A stretch of 64,000 nt of DNA, from assembly GCA_949825065.1 (NCBI GenBank), contig OX463850.1, positions 746,501-810,500 of the forward strand. The letters run 5' to 3'. Positions 44,880 to 55,826 of the stretch are shown in pieces. Positions within the stretch are counted from its first letter, which is position 1, and the number at the start of each line of letters is the position of its first letter. This DNA is from Odontocerum albicorne (taxonomy: Eukaryota; Arthropoda; Insecta; Trichoptera; Odontoceridae). The notes beneath the pieces were generated by a model. It saw only the letters and a program-made list of their open reading frames with translations. It searched no databases and was not told the DNA's origin. The position numbers and the translations under genes are program-made.

Positions 44880-45155
44880 TTTTGTTTAGAATTAATAAAT
44901 TTCGCGAGCGGTTTCAGCTCGAACTAATTAAATTATTTAGTGTAGTGAATTACTTTTTTATTAAATTAATTCCCGCTACACGTGTTTCTACCTCATATTC
45001 CGATGCTCTCTTCAGGCGGCATAAAGATAGCCTCGAGATAAGCGGTAGAAACATGTATTGAGAGAATTAATGTAATTGCTGAAATAACAAAGTAATTTAA
45101 TGTTAAATATTCTTATGTAACGTTCCACAAAGCTAAAGCCAAAACCTTTGATTAA
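44880..45155. mobile_element. Foldback element E, compact copy
   Basis: The central palindrome is CGTGTTTCTACCTCATATTC with GGTAGAAACATG; it contains CTCTCTTCAGGCGGCATAAAG in the loop. The right arm is ATAACAAAGTAATTTAATG to GTTCCACAAAGCTAAAGCC. No coding. Confidence 0.65.
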
Positions 45156-45534
45156 TTAAAGTGTTTATGTATGAATTTTGTAAAGCAATTGATGTACCAT
45201 AAATATAATCTAATATAAATACTCTTATAAGGTGGGTTCAATAATCTAAATTTTATTAACACTATGAAACATCCTGAAAAGGATTAATTTTTTCTATCCG
45301 ATTAACAGTTTTTCAACCCTTCTCCATTATGTTAGATTTTCAGGAGTGAGTGCACTATACATGACAATGTAGATGACTGCGTAATAAATTGTCAGAATTA
45401 TGTAAAAAAAAATTATGTCTTTTATGTGTCAAATTATCAAATTTCTTTCTTTCAGATATTTGCAGTTTACTTTATTGTTGATAAAATATTAGAAAATTCA
45501 AATTTAACATTTTAATTTGATTTATTTTAATCTA

Positions 45535-45790
45535 ATTGGCATTTAGAGTCTACCCCCAGTACAATCTAATGGACATTTAGAGTCTATCCACAGTACAACC
45601 TAACTTTGTTTTTGTATAAAGATAAAGGTCAAATAATACCTGGTTAAAAATAAACTCTTTCGAGTTTCGAACACAGATTGATCTGTTTTGTTAAGAAGTT
45701 TCCATTGACGCACTGGAAGTATACTCGTACATTTTAAATAAAATTAAAGTTTCCATTGACGCACTGGAAGTATATATTTTAAATAAAATA
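45535..45790. repeat. Two short local duplications
   Basis: CATTTAGAGTCTA...CAGTACAA is duplicated at about 45540-45600. GTTTCCATTGACGCACTGGA is duplicated at about 45698-45770; only the first of the second pair carries TACTCGTA (45722). Confidence 0.85.
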
Positions 45791-45904
45791 AAACCTGTGT
45801 TTGCAAAAAGGTACCGAGCAAGAAGGAATTTTTTAATGTTTATTGGAATTTTGCGGCGATAAGCCCGTCAGGTAATGTATAAATGTTTAAAAATGTGATA
45901 TTTT

Positions 45905-47150
45905 GCTTTGAGTTGTCATTCTTGAAAAAAGCGAGATAAAAACATAATACTTTGTTCCAATGATTAAGTATGATACTTTGTTTTTCCACTAATTCCATTG
46001 ATCCTCGCTGTATGTATTTCTATCTCCTATCCTGAGACTCTCTTCGGGTGGCATGATGTAATTAATCCTCCCTATATGTATGTCTATCTCATATCCTGAG
46101 ACTCTCTTCGGGTGGCATGATATAATTAATCCTCCCTATATGTATTTCTACCTCCTATCCTGAGACTCTCTTCGGGTGGCATGATGTAATTAATCCTCCC
46201 TATATGTATGTCTATCTCCTATCCTGAGACTCTCTTCGGGTGGCATGATATAATTAATCCTCCCTATATGTATTTCTACCTCCTATCCTGAGACTCTCTT
46301 CGGGTGGCATGATGTAATTAATCCTCCCTATATGTATGTCTATCTCATATCCTGAGACTCTCTTCGGGTGGCATGATATAATTAATCCTCCCTATATGTA
46401 TTTCTACCTCCTATCCTGAGACTCTCTTCGGGTGGCATGATATAATTAATCCTCCCTATATGTATGTCTATCTCATATCCTGAGACTCTCTTCGGGTGGC
46501 ATGATATAATTAATCCTCCCTATATGTATTTCTACCTCCTATCCTGAGACTCTCTTCGGGTGGCATGATGTAATTAATCCTCCCTATATGTATGTCTATC
46601 TCCTATCCTGAGACTCTCTTCGGGTGGCATGATATAATTAATCCTCCCTATATGTATTTCTACCTCCTATCCTGAGACTCTCTTCGGGTGGCATGATGTA
46701 ATTAATCCTCCCTATATGTATGTCTATCTCATATCCTGAGACTCTCTTCGGGTGGCATGATATAATTAATCCTCCCTATATGTATTTCTACCTCCTATCC
46801 TGAGACTCTCTTCGGGTGGCATGATGTAATTAATCCTCCCTATATGTATGTCTATCTCATATCCTGAGACTCTCTTCGGGTGGCATGATATAATTAATCC
46901 ACCCTATATGTATTTCTACCTCCTATCCTGAGACTCTCTTCGGGTGGCATGATGTAATTAATCCTCCCTATATGTATTTCTACCTCCTATCCTGAGACTC
47001 TCTTCGGGTGGCATGATGTAATTAATCCTCCCTATATGTTTTTCTACTTCCTGTCCTGAGACTCTCTTCGGGTGGCATGATGTTATCAATGGAATAATAA
47101 AGTAATTTATTGTTAATTATTATAATATGAAGTTCCACAAAATCAAAGCT
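45905..47150. mobile_element. Foldback element E expanded by a 64-bp array
   Basis: The left part has CTTTGTTTTTCCACTAATTCC; the right part has GGAATAATAAAGTAATTTATTG and GAAGTTCCACAAAATCAAAGC, the family E arms. Between them the inner segment has been multiplied (45985-47085). Confidence 0.65.
45985..47085. repeat. Minisatellite, 64-bp unit, ~17 copies, 128-bp higher order
   Basis: The unit contains CCTGAGACTCTCTTCGGGTG and TTAATCCTCCCTATATGTAT. Two types (TTCTACCTCC/GATGTA and GTCTATCTCA/GATATA) alternate regularly for most of the array. Confidence 0.95.
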
Positions 47151-47999
47151 TTGATAAATTATCACAGTATGTGTTTTACCGATTTATTATCTTTTTTCTT
47201 TTTCCAATCGTTGATCACATTTGATGTTTGTGTTATATATTGTTTGTCATTAATTTTTGATAACATTTTCTGTTAAGTCGATAATACAATATGCTACACT
47301 TTATTGATTATCACTGGGAACAGAAATATAGCACAAAGTTGTTAACAAAGTGTAAATGAACTCTGTGTCAATTATAGTGGATACCAGGTCTAAAGAGGTT
47401 AAATAAATCTGGGTTGAATATTGTGCGCGTATCCACATCCAATTTCATCCTTGGCGTTTTCACTGACGTACCTCAAGTTATTGCCTGATTCTGTTCTAAA
47501 AATACTGGAAATAGTTTTTTAGCGGAGTAAGCAGGGTAAATTGTGAAAAGGACGTGTCAGGAGAGGATAATCAAGCAGGTGGTCCTCAGCAGGGGGCGGT
47601 GAACTTAAAAATAAAAAGAGGTATCTTCAAATAATGAGGATCTCACCATCAATAAACTCAAAACGTTAGTAATTCCCCGTAATATTGCAAAGCTTTTTAT
47701 CTAATTTCATTTTGTAAAAAACTTCATAAATGATAATTGAATTTAAAATCAAGTTTAGGAGCAAAATAAAAATAAAGTTGATTTCGTATAATTACACAAA
47801 ATTTTCAGAATTATTTAAATTATTTGAAACTCCACGATAATTTTCAGAATTATTCATTTCATTATGAGTATGGTCGAAATGAACGAAACCGGTAAATTGA
47901 GAAAAAGGAGTAGAATGAAATTCTATCAAAAATTGTCATGTCGATAAGCTTCCAATAATTCAAATTAAGTATCGGTGAATCAAATTTTGAAAAGTCTCT
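47151..47999. other. Unassigned DNA
   Basis: No gene seen. TATGAGTA at 47865-47872 could be a decayed hexamer scar. Confidence 0.35.
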
Positions 48000-48247
48000 A
48001 AAGTTTCGGGTTTAACTTTGTGGAACTCCATATTAGAATATTTGCACTGTTGTTCCACTATATTTATCCCCAATGCGTATGTTTCTAATTCCTATCACGA
48101 GGTTCACTTATATTCAACAATAAATTTGTTATTTCACTAACTATACTAATCCCTGCTGCACTTGTTTTCACCTCCTATCCCGAGGCTTTATTTTACAAGA
48201 ATCCTCGGAATAGGAGGGGAAAACATGTATAGCGAAGATCAACTTAC

Positions 48248-49050
48248 TATACTTGAGAAAATGTAGGATGGTCCCTGTGGCATTCGTAAAATCGTTTTTT
48301 TTTAAATCAAATCGTTTTTTTATAAATTGAAAAATTGTTTTTCTCTAAACTGACGTTTTAATTCCTAACTTTCATTATACTGACTTTTTAAGTATTGTAT
48401 AATTTGTATCTATCTTTAAACAGTCCAAGATCTGCTAAGAATTAATACTAATTACGAACATTTAATTTTAGGTAAAGAAAAATCTAAAATCCAATTATCG
48501 TATACCCCATCCCTAGCCAATGCAGACTAACTTAATGACTTTGACAAACGTCACCAAATATTATTTGATTTTAACAAACTGCCACATTTTTTCAAACTTG
48601 TAACAAGATGTATTAATTTGTCATTATTGTTAGTTTTATGTAATGTATTTACCTAAATAACTTGCTATTTATTGGAATCGAGGCTTATATAAAAGTTGAT
48701 AAAACATAAGACAGAGACCACCAGACCATAATGTAAATCAGGCAAAGTCTGTGAATCTTCCTCGACAGCTGTCCAGAGGAAGACCAAAGAACTCCTGGAT
48801 GACTCAATGCTCCAAAATCCTGCAGAGAAACGGCCTAGATGAAAGCGTCACCCAGAACCGAAGAATATACAGCCTGAGAACGAGAAGAGCCGACCTCAAC
48901 AGTCTACCTAGGCAATGAGTTGGGACAGTGCCAGGAAGAAGAAGATTAAAGTTGATAAAATAATTAAAATTACTGAACGTCGTTACAAGGTTGTATTGGG
49001 GGCAAATTTATGAACTGTCATAGGGACCATGCTACATTTTCTCAAGTATA
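48248..49050. mobile_element. TA-flanked MITE with a LINE insert
   Basis: The ends TATACTTGAGAAAATGTAG and its complement are inverted repeats of about 30 bp with one central mismatch (G/C). It is paralogous to 18106-18652 outside the insert at 48705-48947. No coding. Confidence 0.9.
48705..48947 (+). mobile_element. 5'-truncated LINE insert with 13-bp target duplication
   Basis: AAAGTTGATAAAA occurs on both sides (48692-48704, 48948-48960) but once in the sister MITE. The insert encodes a LINE tail: LSRGRPKNSWMTQCSKIL, then RTRRADLNSLPRQ and stop, followed by a GAAGAAGAAG tail. Confidence 0.9.
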
Positions 49051-49115
49051 ACTGGAATACAAACTCATATATTGTTAAATATTCTAATATGGAGTTTCAT
49101 AACGTTAAAACTGAA

Positions 49116-50047
49116 TGTTTTTCTTTATTTTAAAATAAGATTCAGTGATTCAAAGTTTTTCAATGGACAAATATTAATGGAACTCCAGAATACACATGTA
49201 TAAAACTCCATAATACACATAATACTTCATATTACTCCTAAATTTGGTTTTAAAAGGGCTCCGATTTTTGTATTTTTAAGTAAGATGCATATACTCGTAT
49301 ACCGACACAATACACAATCCCTTGTGATCGAGTATGATTGACAACCGTCATTTAGATACAAGTTCATTCGCGATTAACTTCGAATATACTTATTGATACA
49401 AATTACTTTTTGCCGACCCCTTATCTAACTGAACTAAGCTACGCAACAATCTGACTTCTCTACGGCGCGGGCGTTACGGGGTAGTTTGGGAGAGGGACAA
49501 ACATAACGATAGCAGTTAGGGTTGATTGGGAATGCTGAAAGAATGAATGGAACCCGATAGACAGGAGATTTAATCAAGTTCTATACTATGATCTAAGCGT
49601 GGGTGAACGGATTCCCGGTGAAGAGAACTGATGGTTATGTCGTTTTGTGGAAATTGTGCGTGAATTCCATAAGCTTTTAAAACTCGGATAGGCTGAGCCT
49701 TTACGTCTACCTCCAAGGTTAAGTTTCTTTTGGAGTCACGTTTTTGATCGATTTGGTATTTTTGTCAAACAACTGATTAATATCTAATAGTTTTTTTTAC
49801 TTTGAAGCAAAATGAAACATTGTTTTCTGTGGAACCAAAAAAACACTTTTTTTTGTTTTTTTCCTGAATATTTTTTAATAATAAGAAAGGAGGTCAATAA
49901 ATTCGCGGAATGGGGGGGGGAAAGGAGAAAGCTATTTTTAATTTTTATCTTTCAATATATTCATCACAAACGCTAATATGTATTTCAGATCTTTCAATAA
50001 GCTTATTTATACCCACGAAAAAGAGAAAATTGGCTTTTGCCCTCAAA
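49116..50047. other. Unassigned DNA with one hexamer scar
   Basis: No gene seen. TACTCGTA at 49292-49299. A run of nine or ten G at about 49912 is unusual in this AT-rich setting. Confidence 0.4.
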
Positions 50048-50380
50048 ATGAACCTAAACTGCACTTTTAACTTCTTCGTCATTTTTAAATTTCTTCCCTG
50101 AAAGTTCTTTTTTCATATATGGAAACAAATAATAGCCAGACGGAGCCAGGTCTAGGCCGTAGGGAGGTTGATTTAATGTTTGAAATTCACAGTTGTGAAA
50201 AGCAGCTAATGCAGAATTACTAAAGTGCACGGGTGCATTGTCATGCAAAAGCAGCACCCCTTTTGTTCTTTTTTCCTCTCCTTTTCTCCTTTATAGCTTC
50301 TTTAAACTGCATTAGTAGACCAGAGTAGTGCTCTCCAGTTATTGTGATGCCCTTATCTTTGTAATCTATCAGCAGTATGC
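50048..50380 (-). pseudogene. mariner-like transposase fragment (family M3)
   Basis: The minus strand reads ITGEHYSGLLMQFKEAIKEK, then after a frameshift LLLHDNAPVHFSNSALAA, QPPYGLDLAPSGYYLFPYMK and KKFKNDEEVKSAV. The third catalytic Asp is Gly here (APSG), at the position 34 residues after HD. The 5' part runs into the N gap. It differs from M1 and M2. Confidence 0.8.
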
Positions 50381-50383
50381 AAA

Positions 50384-50583
50384 NNNNNNNNNNNNNNNNN
50401 NNNNNNNNNNNNNNNNNNNNNNNNNNNNNNNNNNNNNNNNNNNNNNNNNNNNNNNNNNNNNNNNNNNNNNNNNNNNNNNNNNNNNNNNNNNNNNNNNNNN
50501 NNNNNNNNNNNNNNNNNNNNNNNNNNNNNNNNNNNNNNNNNNNNNNNNNNNNNNNNNNNNNNNNNNNNNNNNNNNNNNNNNNN
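50384..50583. other. Assembly gap, 200 N
   Basis: Exactly 200 N, so probably a placeholder of arbitrary size. It falls inside the M3 transposase; frames crossing it are meaningless. Confidence 1.
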
Positions 50584-51059
50584 AAATTTCTTTCAGTATA
50601 GTTTCCATCTTTTCATTTATCATGGACCCACCGAGATTCAAATTTCGAAATATAAAGTGTTTTTTTAATTCTTCGAGTACTGGTTTTTAAACCTTCAACT
50701 ACACAATTCAGTTTTATCGTCGGCGATTTGGTGAATAGAAAGTTTGAAAAGATTTTTCAAAGATTCAATTCCATTCCACTTTTACACTCCAATTGATTTG
50801 AATTTACGTACAAGTGATTATCAATCGTGTTCCGAAAATTGAAGATAAATTGTCTTTAAACCCATTTTATTTTGAATCACCAAAAACATATGTTGGAAAC
50901 TTCATACATTTTTGTATTTTTGTACGCCTTAATGTATAAGTAACATGTTAATTTAGTAACGATCTCCGTGAAATAATTAAAAGATTCTTGACAGTCAACT
51001 TGAGTTTTTGGGTCCGGTATCTGATGGTTCTAAAACACAGGATTTTTGTCTAGTAAAAG
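50584..51059. other. Unassigned DNA after the gap
   Basis: It may include the 5' part of M3, but nothing typical of a mariner N-terminus could be read. Confidence 0.35.
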
Positions 51060-51432
51060 AGTTTGTCCGGTGGTAACACTCACATACTCACAAGGTAAGA
51101 GTAACTTTAGTTTATCTGGTGGTAACACTCACATACTCACAAGGTAAGGGTAACTTTAGTTTGTCTGGTGGTAACACTCACATACTCACAAGGAAAGAGT
51201 TTGTCTGGTGGTAACACTCACAAGGTAAGAGTAACTTTAGTTTGTCTGGTGGTAACACTCACATACTCACAAGGTAAGAGTAGCTTTAGTTTGTCTGGTG
51301 GTAACACTCACAAGGTAAGAGTAACTTTAGTTTGTCTGGTGGTAACACTCACATACTCACAAGGTAAGAGTAACTTTAGTTTGTCTAGTGGTAACACTCA
51401 CACACTCACATACGCACAAGGTAAGAGTAACT
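51060..51432. repeat. Minisatellite, ~49-bp unit with short variants, ~8 copies
   Basis: The unit includes TTTGTCTGGTGGTAACACTC and ACATACTCACAAGGTAAGAG. Two or three units lack the ACATACTC segment, and the last has an extra CACACT-like piece. Confidence 0.95.
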
Positions 51433-51813
51433 TTAATCACGAAGGCTCAATTATCATGTTCTTTAATATGTTCCAATTTGAAAGGATACCATACAAAAGA
51501 AAAATTTTGTTTTAACAAACTATCATTCTCTTTTATTTATTTTTTATTAATTTATATATTTATTTTTTCAAAACAGGCTTAGCCCAATTACTTTAAAAAT
51601 ACAAGACATTAAAAAAGAAGAAAAATTACATGGATAAAAAAATTAAAAAATTATATAAAATAAAAAATAATGCATTTGTATACAAACGAGTATATACACA
51701 CAAACATATGTCACATATATATTCAGTCACTTAAGTATGTTGATGAGTGCTTTCTAACGCGCTCAATCTAAGAAGAAAATTTACTTTTGCTTTTGGTAAT
51801 GTGATATGAAATA

Positions 51814-52766
51814 TCCAGGCATATCCAGAAAGTAAGTGTACTGAATTTTTGTAGGTTACAATTTTTTTATTTAAACAAAAAAATTACGTGGTTACCGTAG
51901 TACATATGTAAGCTATTTTTCGACATAGTCGCCATTCCTCTCAATGCAGGTGGTGAAGCGGGTATCAACTTTTTGATGCCTTCCTCGAAGTAGTTTCCCA
52001 CCAACCCTTCGGTCCACTTCTCCACCTCCTCCTTTACCTCCTCGTCGGTTGAAAACCTTTTTCCATCCATGTGCAGCTTCAGGGAGGTAAAGAGATAGTA
52101 ATCTGAGGTGCTAGGTCAGGGGAATGCGCGGGATGGTTCAGGACATCCCATTTAAACGAGGCGAGCAGTTCCTTCGTGGCGTTGGCCGTGTGTGGTCTTG
52201 CATTGTCGTGCAGCAGGCCGACTCCCTTTGTCAGCATGCCTCTCCTCTTGTTCTGAATCGCCCTCCGCAATTTTTTAAGGTCTCACAGTATCTTGCAGAG
52301 TTGATGGTCTCCCCTTGAGGCATATATTCAATTAAAATTATGCCTTGACTGTCCCAAAACACGGATGCCATGATTTTCTTGGCTGAAATTGTGGTTTTGA
52401 GCTTTTTAGCGGAGGGTGAAGAGGTGTGACGTGACCGTTTTTAAACTCGCGACACCACTTGTACACACTCGTACGATTCATAGCTTTATCACCATATGCA
52501 GTTTTCCCCTCATTATAAACCTCAACCGGAGGTTTTTCCTTCCAAACGAGATAACGGATGACGCCGCGTATTTCGCACTTGGCGGGAGATTGGATTGACA
52601 TTTTTCACAAAACGTGTTGTCGCGTCGACACTTCTCAACGTACTGACCTCAAACCGGTCTCGTTGCGGAGGGGAAGGGTCAGGCTACACGGAAGTGTAGC
52701 CGACATGTCGAAAATAAAATCCATCCGGTCGTGAGAGCCTCAGTACACTTACTTTCTGGATACGCA
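51814..52766 (-). mobile_element. mariner family M1, copy 3, internally deleted
   Basis: The left end is CCAGGCATATCCAGAAAG after TA (CGAGG changed to CCAGG); the right end is CTTTCTGGATACGCA before TA. It has the same internal deletion junction as copy 1. The second Asp motif is HDNARPH; the third is lost by a frameshift (SPDLAPQITIS). Confidence 0.9.
51867..52601 (-). pseudogene. mariner M1 transposase remnants (copy 3)
   Basis: Three open pieces on the minus strand: 52338-52601 (SPAKCEIRGVIRYLVWKEK, NRTSVYKWCREFKNG, then out-of-frame), 52079-52270 (LTKGVGLLHDNARPHTANA) and 51867-52070 (GKRFSTDEEVKEEVEKWTEG, then frameshifted end). The first Asp is deleted. Confidence 0.85.
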
Positions 52767-52768
52767 TA

Positions 52769-52945
52769 GTTTGTCAATATCCGAAGCAGTCCCGTTCAAA
52801 AGAGTTAAGGTCCTTCCAACATGCATAGCGGCTGGAAGACCCGTTCTTGCGTATGTTATTGAGAACAGTTCTTGCCGGCGTAGTCTAGTGTAATTGTTAG
52901 GAACATTTAACGCTAATCTTTGTAGTAATGCTGGACAGTTCACAA
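52769..52945 (-). pseudogene. LINE RT fragment (family C)
   Basis: The minus strand reads CPALLQRLALNVPNNYTRLR, RQELFSITYARTGLPAA and LTLLNGTASDID, nearly identical to 24.44-24.60 kb. It starts right at the mariner end. Confidence 0.85.
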
Positions 52946-53245
52946 CTCCTCTTTCCTTGGTCTTCCTCGACTAGATCTTCCACTCATATTTCCTCAGTAT
53001 ATTTGTTTGTAATTCATTCCATGTGTCCAAACCATTTCATAGTGTTCTTCTTTATCTTAGTCAGTACATTAGCCCTCAGTTCATATACATGCATACATCC
53101 CTTATTACTTGATCCGATATTCTGTCATACATTATCACATCACGAGTGTAAGTGCAACGAATTTCTACAGCATTTATTCGGCATTTTCAGTTATTTCAGG
53201 TATTTCAAAATTGTTGTGGACGATCAGCTTAGAATATTTTTATAC
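52946..53245 (-). pseudogene. LINE C-terminal remnant (family D)
   Basis: It has the CCATGTGTCCAAACCATTTC phrase, CAGTACATTAGCCCTCAGTT and ATTTCTACAGCATTTATTCGG, all in the order seen at 13.6 and 35.8 kb. Confidence 0.65.
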
Positions 53246-53880
53246 TATCCTTATTAATTACCCTCTTGTGTAATAGGAGAAATCCGTGCAAAGAGGAAAA
53301 AAAAAAAGGAAAAGCGAGGATTTTTGAAAAGAGTACGAAATTAATTATGACAAAATGCAACCAATTTGGAAAATGATACAATTAGAAAATAGTAAATCTT
53401 AAATATTCTTCAATTGTTCTTTTTCCGAGCAATAAAGCTCAGTTAAGGAAACTTCAAAATTTCAAGAATAAAGGAGTAAGGACTACTCTAAAATTAATAA
53501 ATTCACCATAATTAAGGGTATGCTTTGTAAACTAGATATGTGCACAATAAAACAATCTGTTATTTTTAACGTCCTATTGTTTCTCCAAAGCACATACGAA
53601 AAGGTGTACTATACAATGAAGAGGTTCATAATTACCCCAAGAGAAGTCGCGATGGCTTCCGGTATCCAAAAGTAAAAATAATTAAAATTACAAAGGTTGC
53701 AGAGTTAGAGCGCCCTTGAGAAGAGTTTGCTATTCAAACGACACTGTGTAACGTGTCTTTTTATGGTTATGACTTTAAAATTTCTAACAAAATATCAACA
53801 AGTATAAAATAAGTCGAAAGAATTCACACATTTCAGTGTCTGCGTGCTTTTTTAATAATATTATACTATATTTAGGATGT
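53246..53880. other. Unassigned AT-rich DNA
   Basis: No gene seen. AGAGCGCCCTTGAGAAGAGTT at 53708 belongs to the short repeat also present at 34.98 and 63.73 kb. Confidence 0.4.
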
Positions 53881-53881
53881 A

Positions 53882-54888
53882 AGAGCAACAATGAGCCCAA
53901 CCATAACCAAAATAAGAATCGACAAAGACCTCTCAAAACCATTCCAGACATATAATGGCCTACGACAGGGAGATGCCTTGGCATGTCTCCTATTTAACGT
54001 GGCTCTAGAAAAAGTGATAAGGGACTCAAAAATAGATACCAGAGGCACTATATTCTACAAGTCAGTTCAGCTACTCGCCTATGCAGATGACATAGATATT
54101 GTGGGACGGGACGGTCACTTGAAGCTACCCGTGAAGCGTTTGTAGCATTGGAGGAAAAAGCAAAAATAATGGGACTTGTCATAAATGAAGATAAAACAAA
54201 ATTGATGATTGCTTCTAATACCACATATCCATACCCCCAGGTTTTCTCAGCTGCAAATTACAACTTTGAAATAATTAATTCATTTACATACTTAGGCTCA
54301 ACAGTTACCAGTGATAATAACACCCGAGAAGAAATTGACAGAAGGATAATGGCAGCAAACCGATGTTACTACGCTCTCCAAAAACAGTTAAGATCCAAAT
54401 TACTGCGAAGAACCACAAAAACACTATTGTACAAGACCCTGATCAAACCAGTCCTCACATATGCCTCTGAAACCTGGGTGATGACAAAACACACTGAAGG
54501 GTCCATCGCAGCATTTGAAAGAAGGGTTCTTAGGACAATATACGGCCCAGTGAGAGACCACAATGGTTGGCGTCGTCGATATAACCGAGAGCTATATGAT
54601 ATCTATAAAGAGCCCGATGTGATCAGATCCGTCAGAGTAGGGCGCTTGAGATGAGCTGGTCACATAATCAGAATGGACGACGACAACCCTACAAAACGCC
54701 TCACGCTCTCAGTAACACAGGGACGTAGAAGACCAGGAAGGCCCAAAATGCGATGGATGGACAGTGTCAACACGGATGCATCGGTGTTGCCAGTGAGAAA
54801 TTGGAGAATAAGGGCATCAAACAGACAAGAATGGAGGAAGCTCCTGGATTCAGCCAAGGCCCACCCAGGGCTGTCGAGCTATGGATAA
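53882..54888 (+). pseudogene. RTE-like LINE, RT domain to C-terminus, 5'-truncated
   Basis: The fragment carries the RT core: GLRQGDALACLLFNVALE, then LLAYADDIDIVGR with the YADD catalytic motif. A +1-type frameshift at about 54118-54140 follows, then EEKAKIMGLVINEDKTK, FTYLGSTVTSDN, EEIDRRIMAANRCYYALQ, TLIKPVLTYASETW, AFERRVLRTIYGPV and a TGA replacing the Trp of RLRW (54652). It then continues AGHIIRMDDDNPTKR, GRRRPGRPKMRWMD and ends GLSSYG. The layout fits RTE-type elements. Only three visible disruptions make it a fairly young copy. The endonuclease domain is missing. Confidence 0.85.
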
Positions 54889-54944
54889 GAATAATATTTA
54901 GGATAGATTTGTTTTCTTAGAGGAAAAATTTGCAAACTCGTATC

Positions 54945-55200
54945 TTATGACATGGCACCGCGACTCCCATGAAAGTCTTTGACGACTCCTCTCCATTTAT
55001 ATCTGCACCCCACGGGTCGAAGGTTAGTCTTGTTGCATCTCTCACTTGGTCAGTCCAACGCATTGATATTCTTCCTCTTGAGCGTCATCCTTCCACGCTT
55101 CCAGGAATCACAAACCTCTCCACGCTTCCAGTAACCACGAAACCTCTTCAAACCTTGGCCACGAGCAATGTTCCCGAAGAATCGTAGAACTCGTCAAAGG
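54945..55200 (-). pseudogene. LINE C-terminal scrap, minus strand
   Basis: The minus strand reads about NKTNLRPVGCRYKWRGV, VKDFHGSRGAMS, which resembles the end of another LINE ORF. It is short and only moderately certain. Confidence 0.4.
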
Positions 55201-55215
55201 GTATGAAACCAGATG

Positions 55216-55826
55216 TTAACCTTTCCCTTCCTGTGTTAAAAAATTCCGCGCGTTCCGGTGATGTGTATTCAATACACATGTAAACATGAGCGATTTTAAA
55301 TCGGAAAAATAAGAATATTCGTAGCAAATCGTTTAAATAATTAAATTTGAAGTCTAAAGTGATAATAATAAAAAAAATTTATCGCTGAAAACATGAAAAA
55401 AACATCGGCCGACGTTCACAAAACGGGCGAAGGGACCATCTCAAATGGATGCCCGCGAGCTACTGAAGCGAGAGAGGCGAGCGAACTGAGATTCTTTTTC
55501 TTGCGTTCCCATATACCGATGTAGAGTGAGTGTGAGCCGTGAATAGTGTCGCTTTCTCACCCATAGCGGTTTTTTAGAATGAGTATACCTACGTCACACA
55601 CTGGCACACGTGTGATTGTATTGGTAAATTCATTTCCGATTTTCGCAAAATATCTCTTATGTGGACGATAAGTGCTAATTATTATTAAAATATTTTTTTC
55701 ATTCAATGCGTAAATATATTACGGAGGAATACCTAAAATCTGAACCCAGTATTGATTGTATTTATAGAGATTATAAAGTTTTTAGAAGCAATGTGTACTA
55801 GTTACACATCACAGGGAAGGAATGCT
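55216..55826 (+). mobile_element. TTAA-type MITE, full-length
   Basis: It starts TTAACCTTTCCCTTCCTGTG and ends CACAGGGAAGGAATG; the right TTAA is mutated to TCAA. It lacks the hexamer scars seen in its sisters, so it serves as the empty-site control at both positions. Confidence 0.8.

Larger units (their letters stand above)
48000..49115. mobile_element. Foldback element E hosting a MITE
   Basis: The left arm reads TTTAACTTTGTGGAACTCCA and TATTAGAATATTT; the inner palindrome is TGTTTTCACCTCCTATCCC with GGAGGGGAAAACA. The right arm (ATTGTTAAATATTCTAATAT, GGAGTTTCATAACGTTAAAAC) appears only after the MITE at 48248-49050, so the MITE split the right half. Confidence 0.7.

Noticed and set aside
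50328..50690. Open frames spanning the N run
   Set aside because: They consist mostly of undefined residues.
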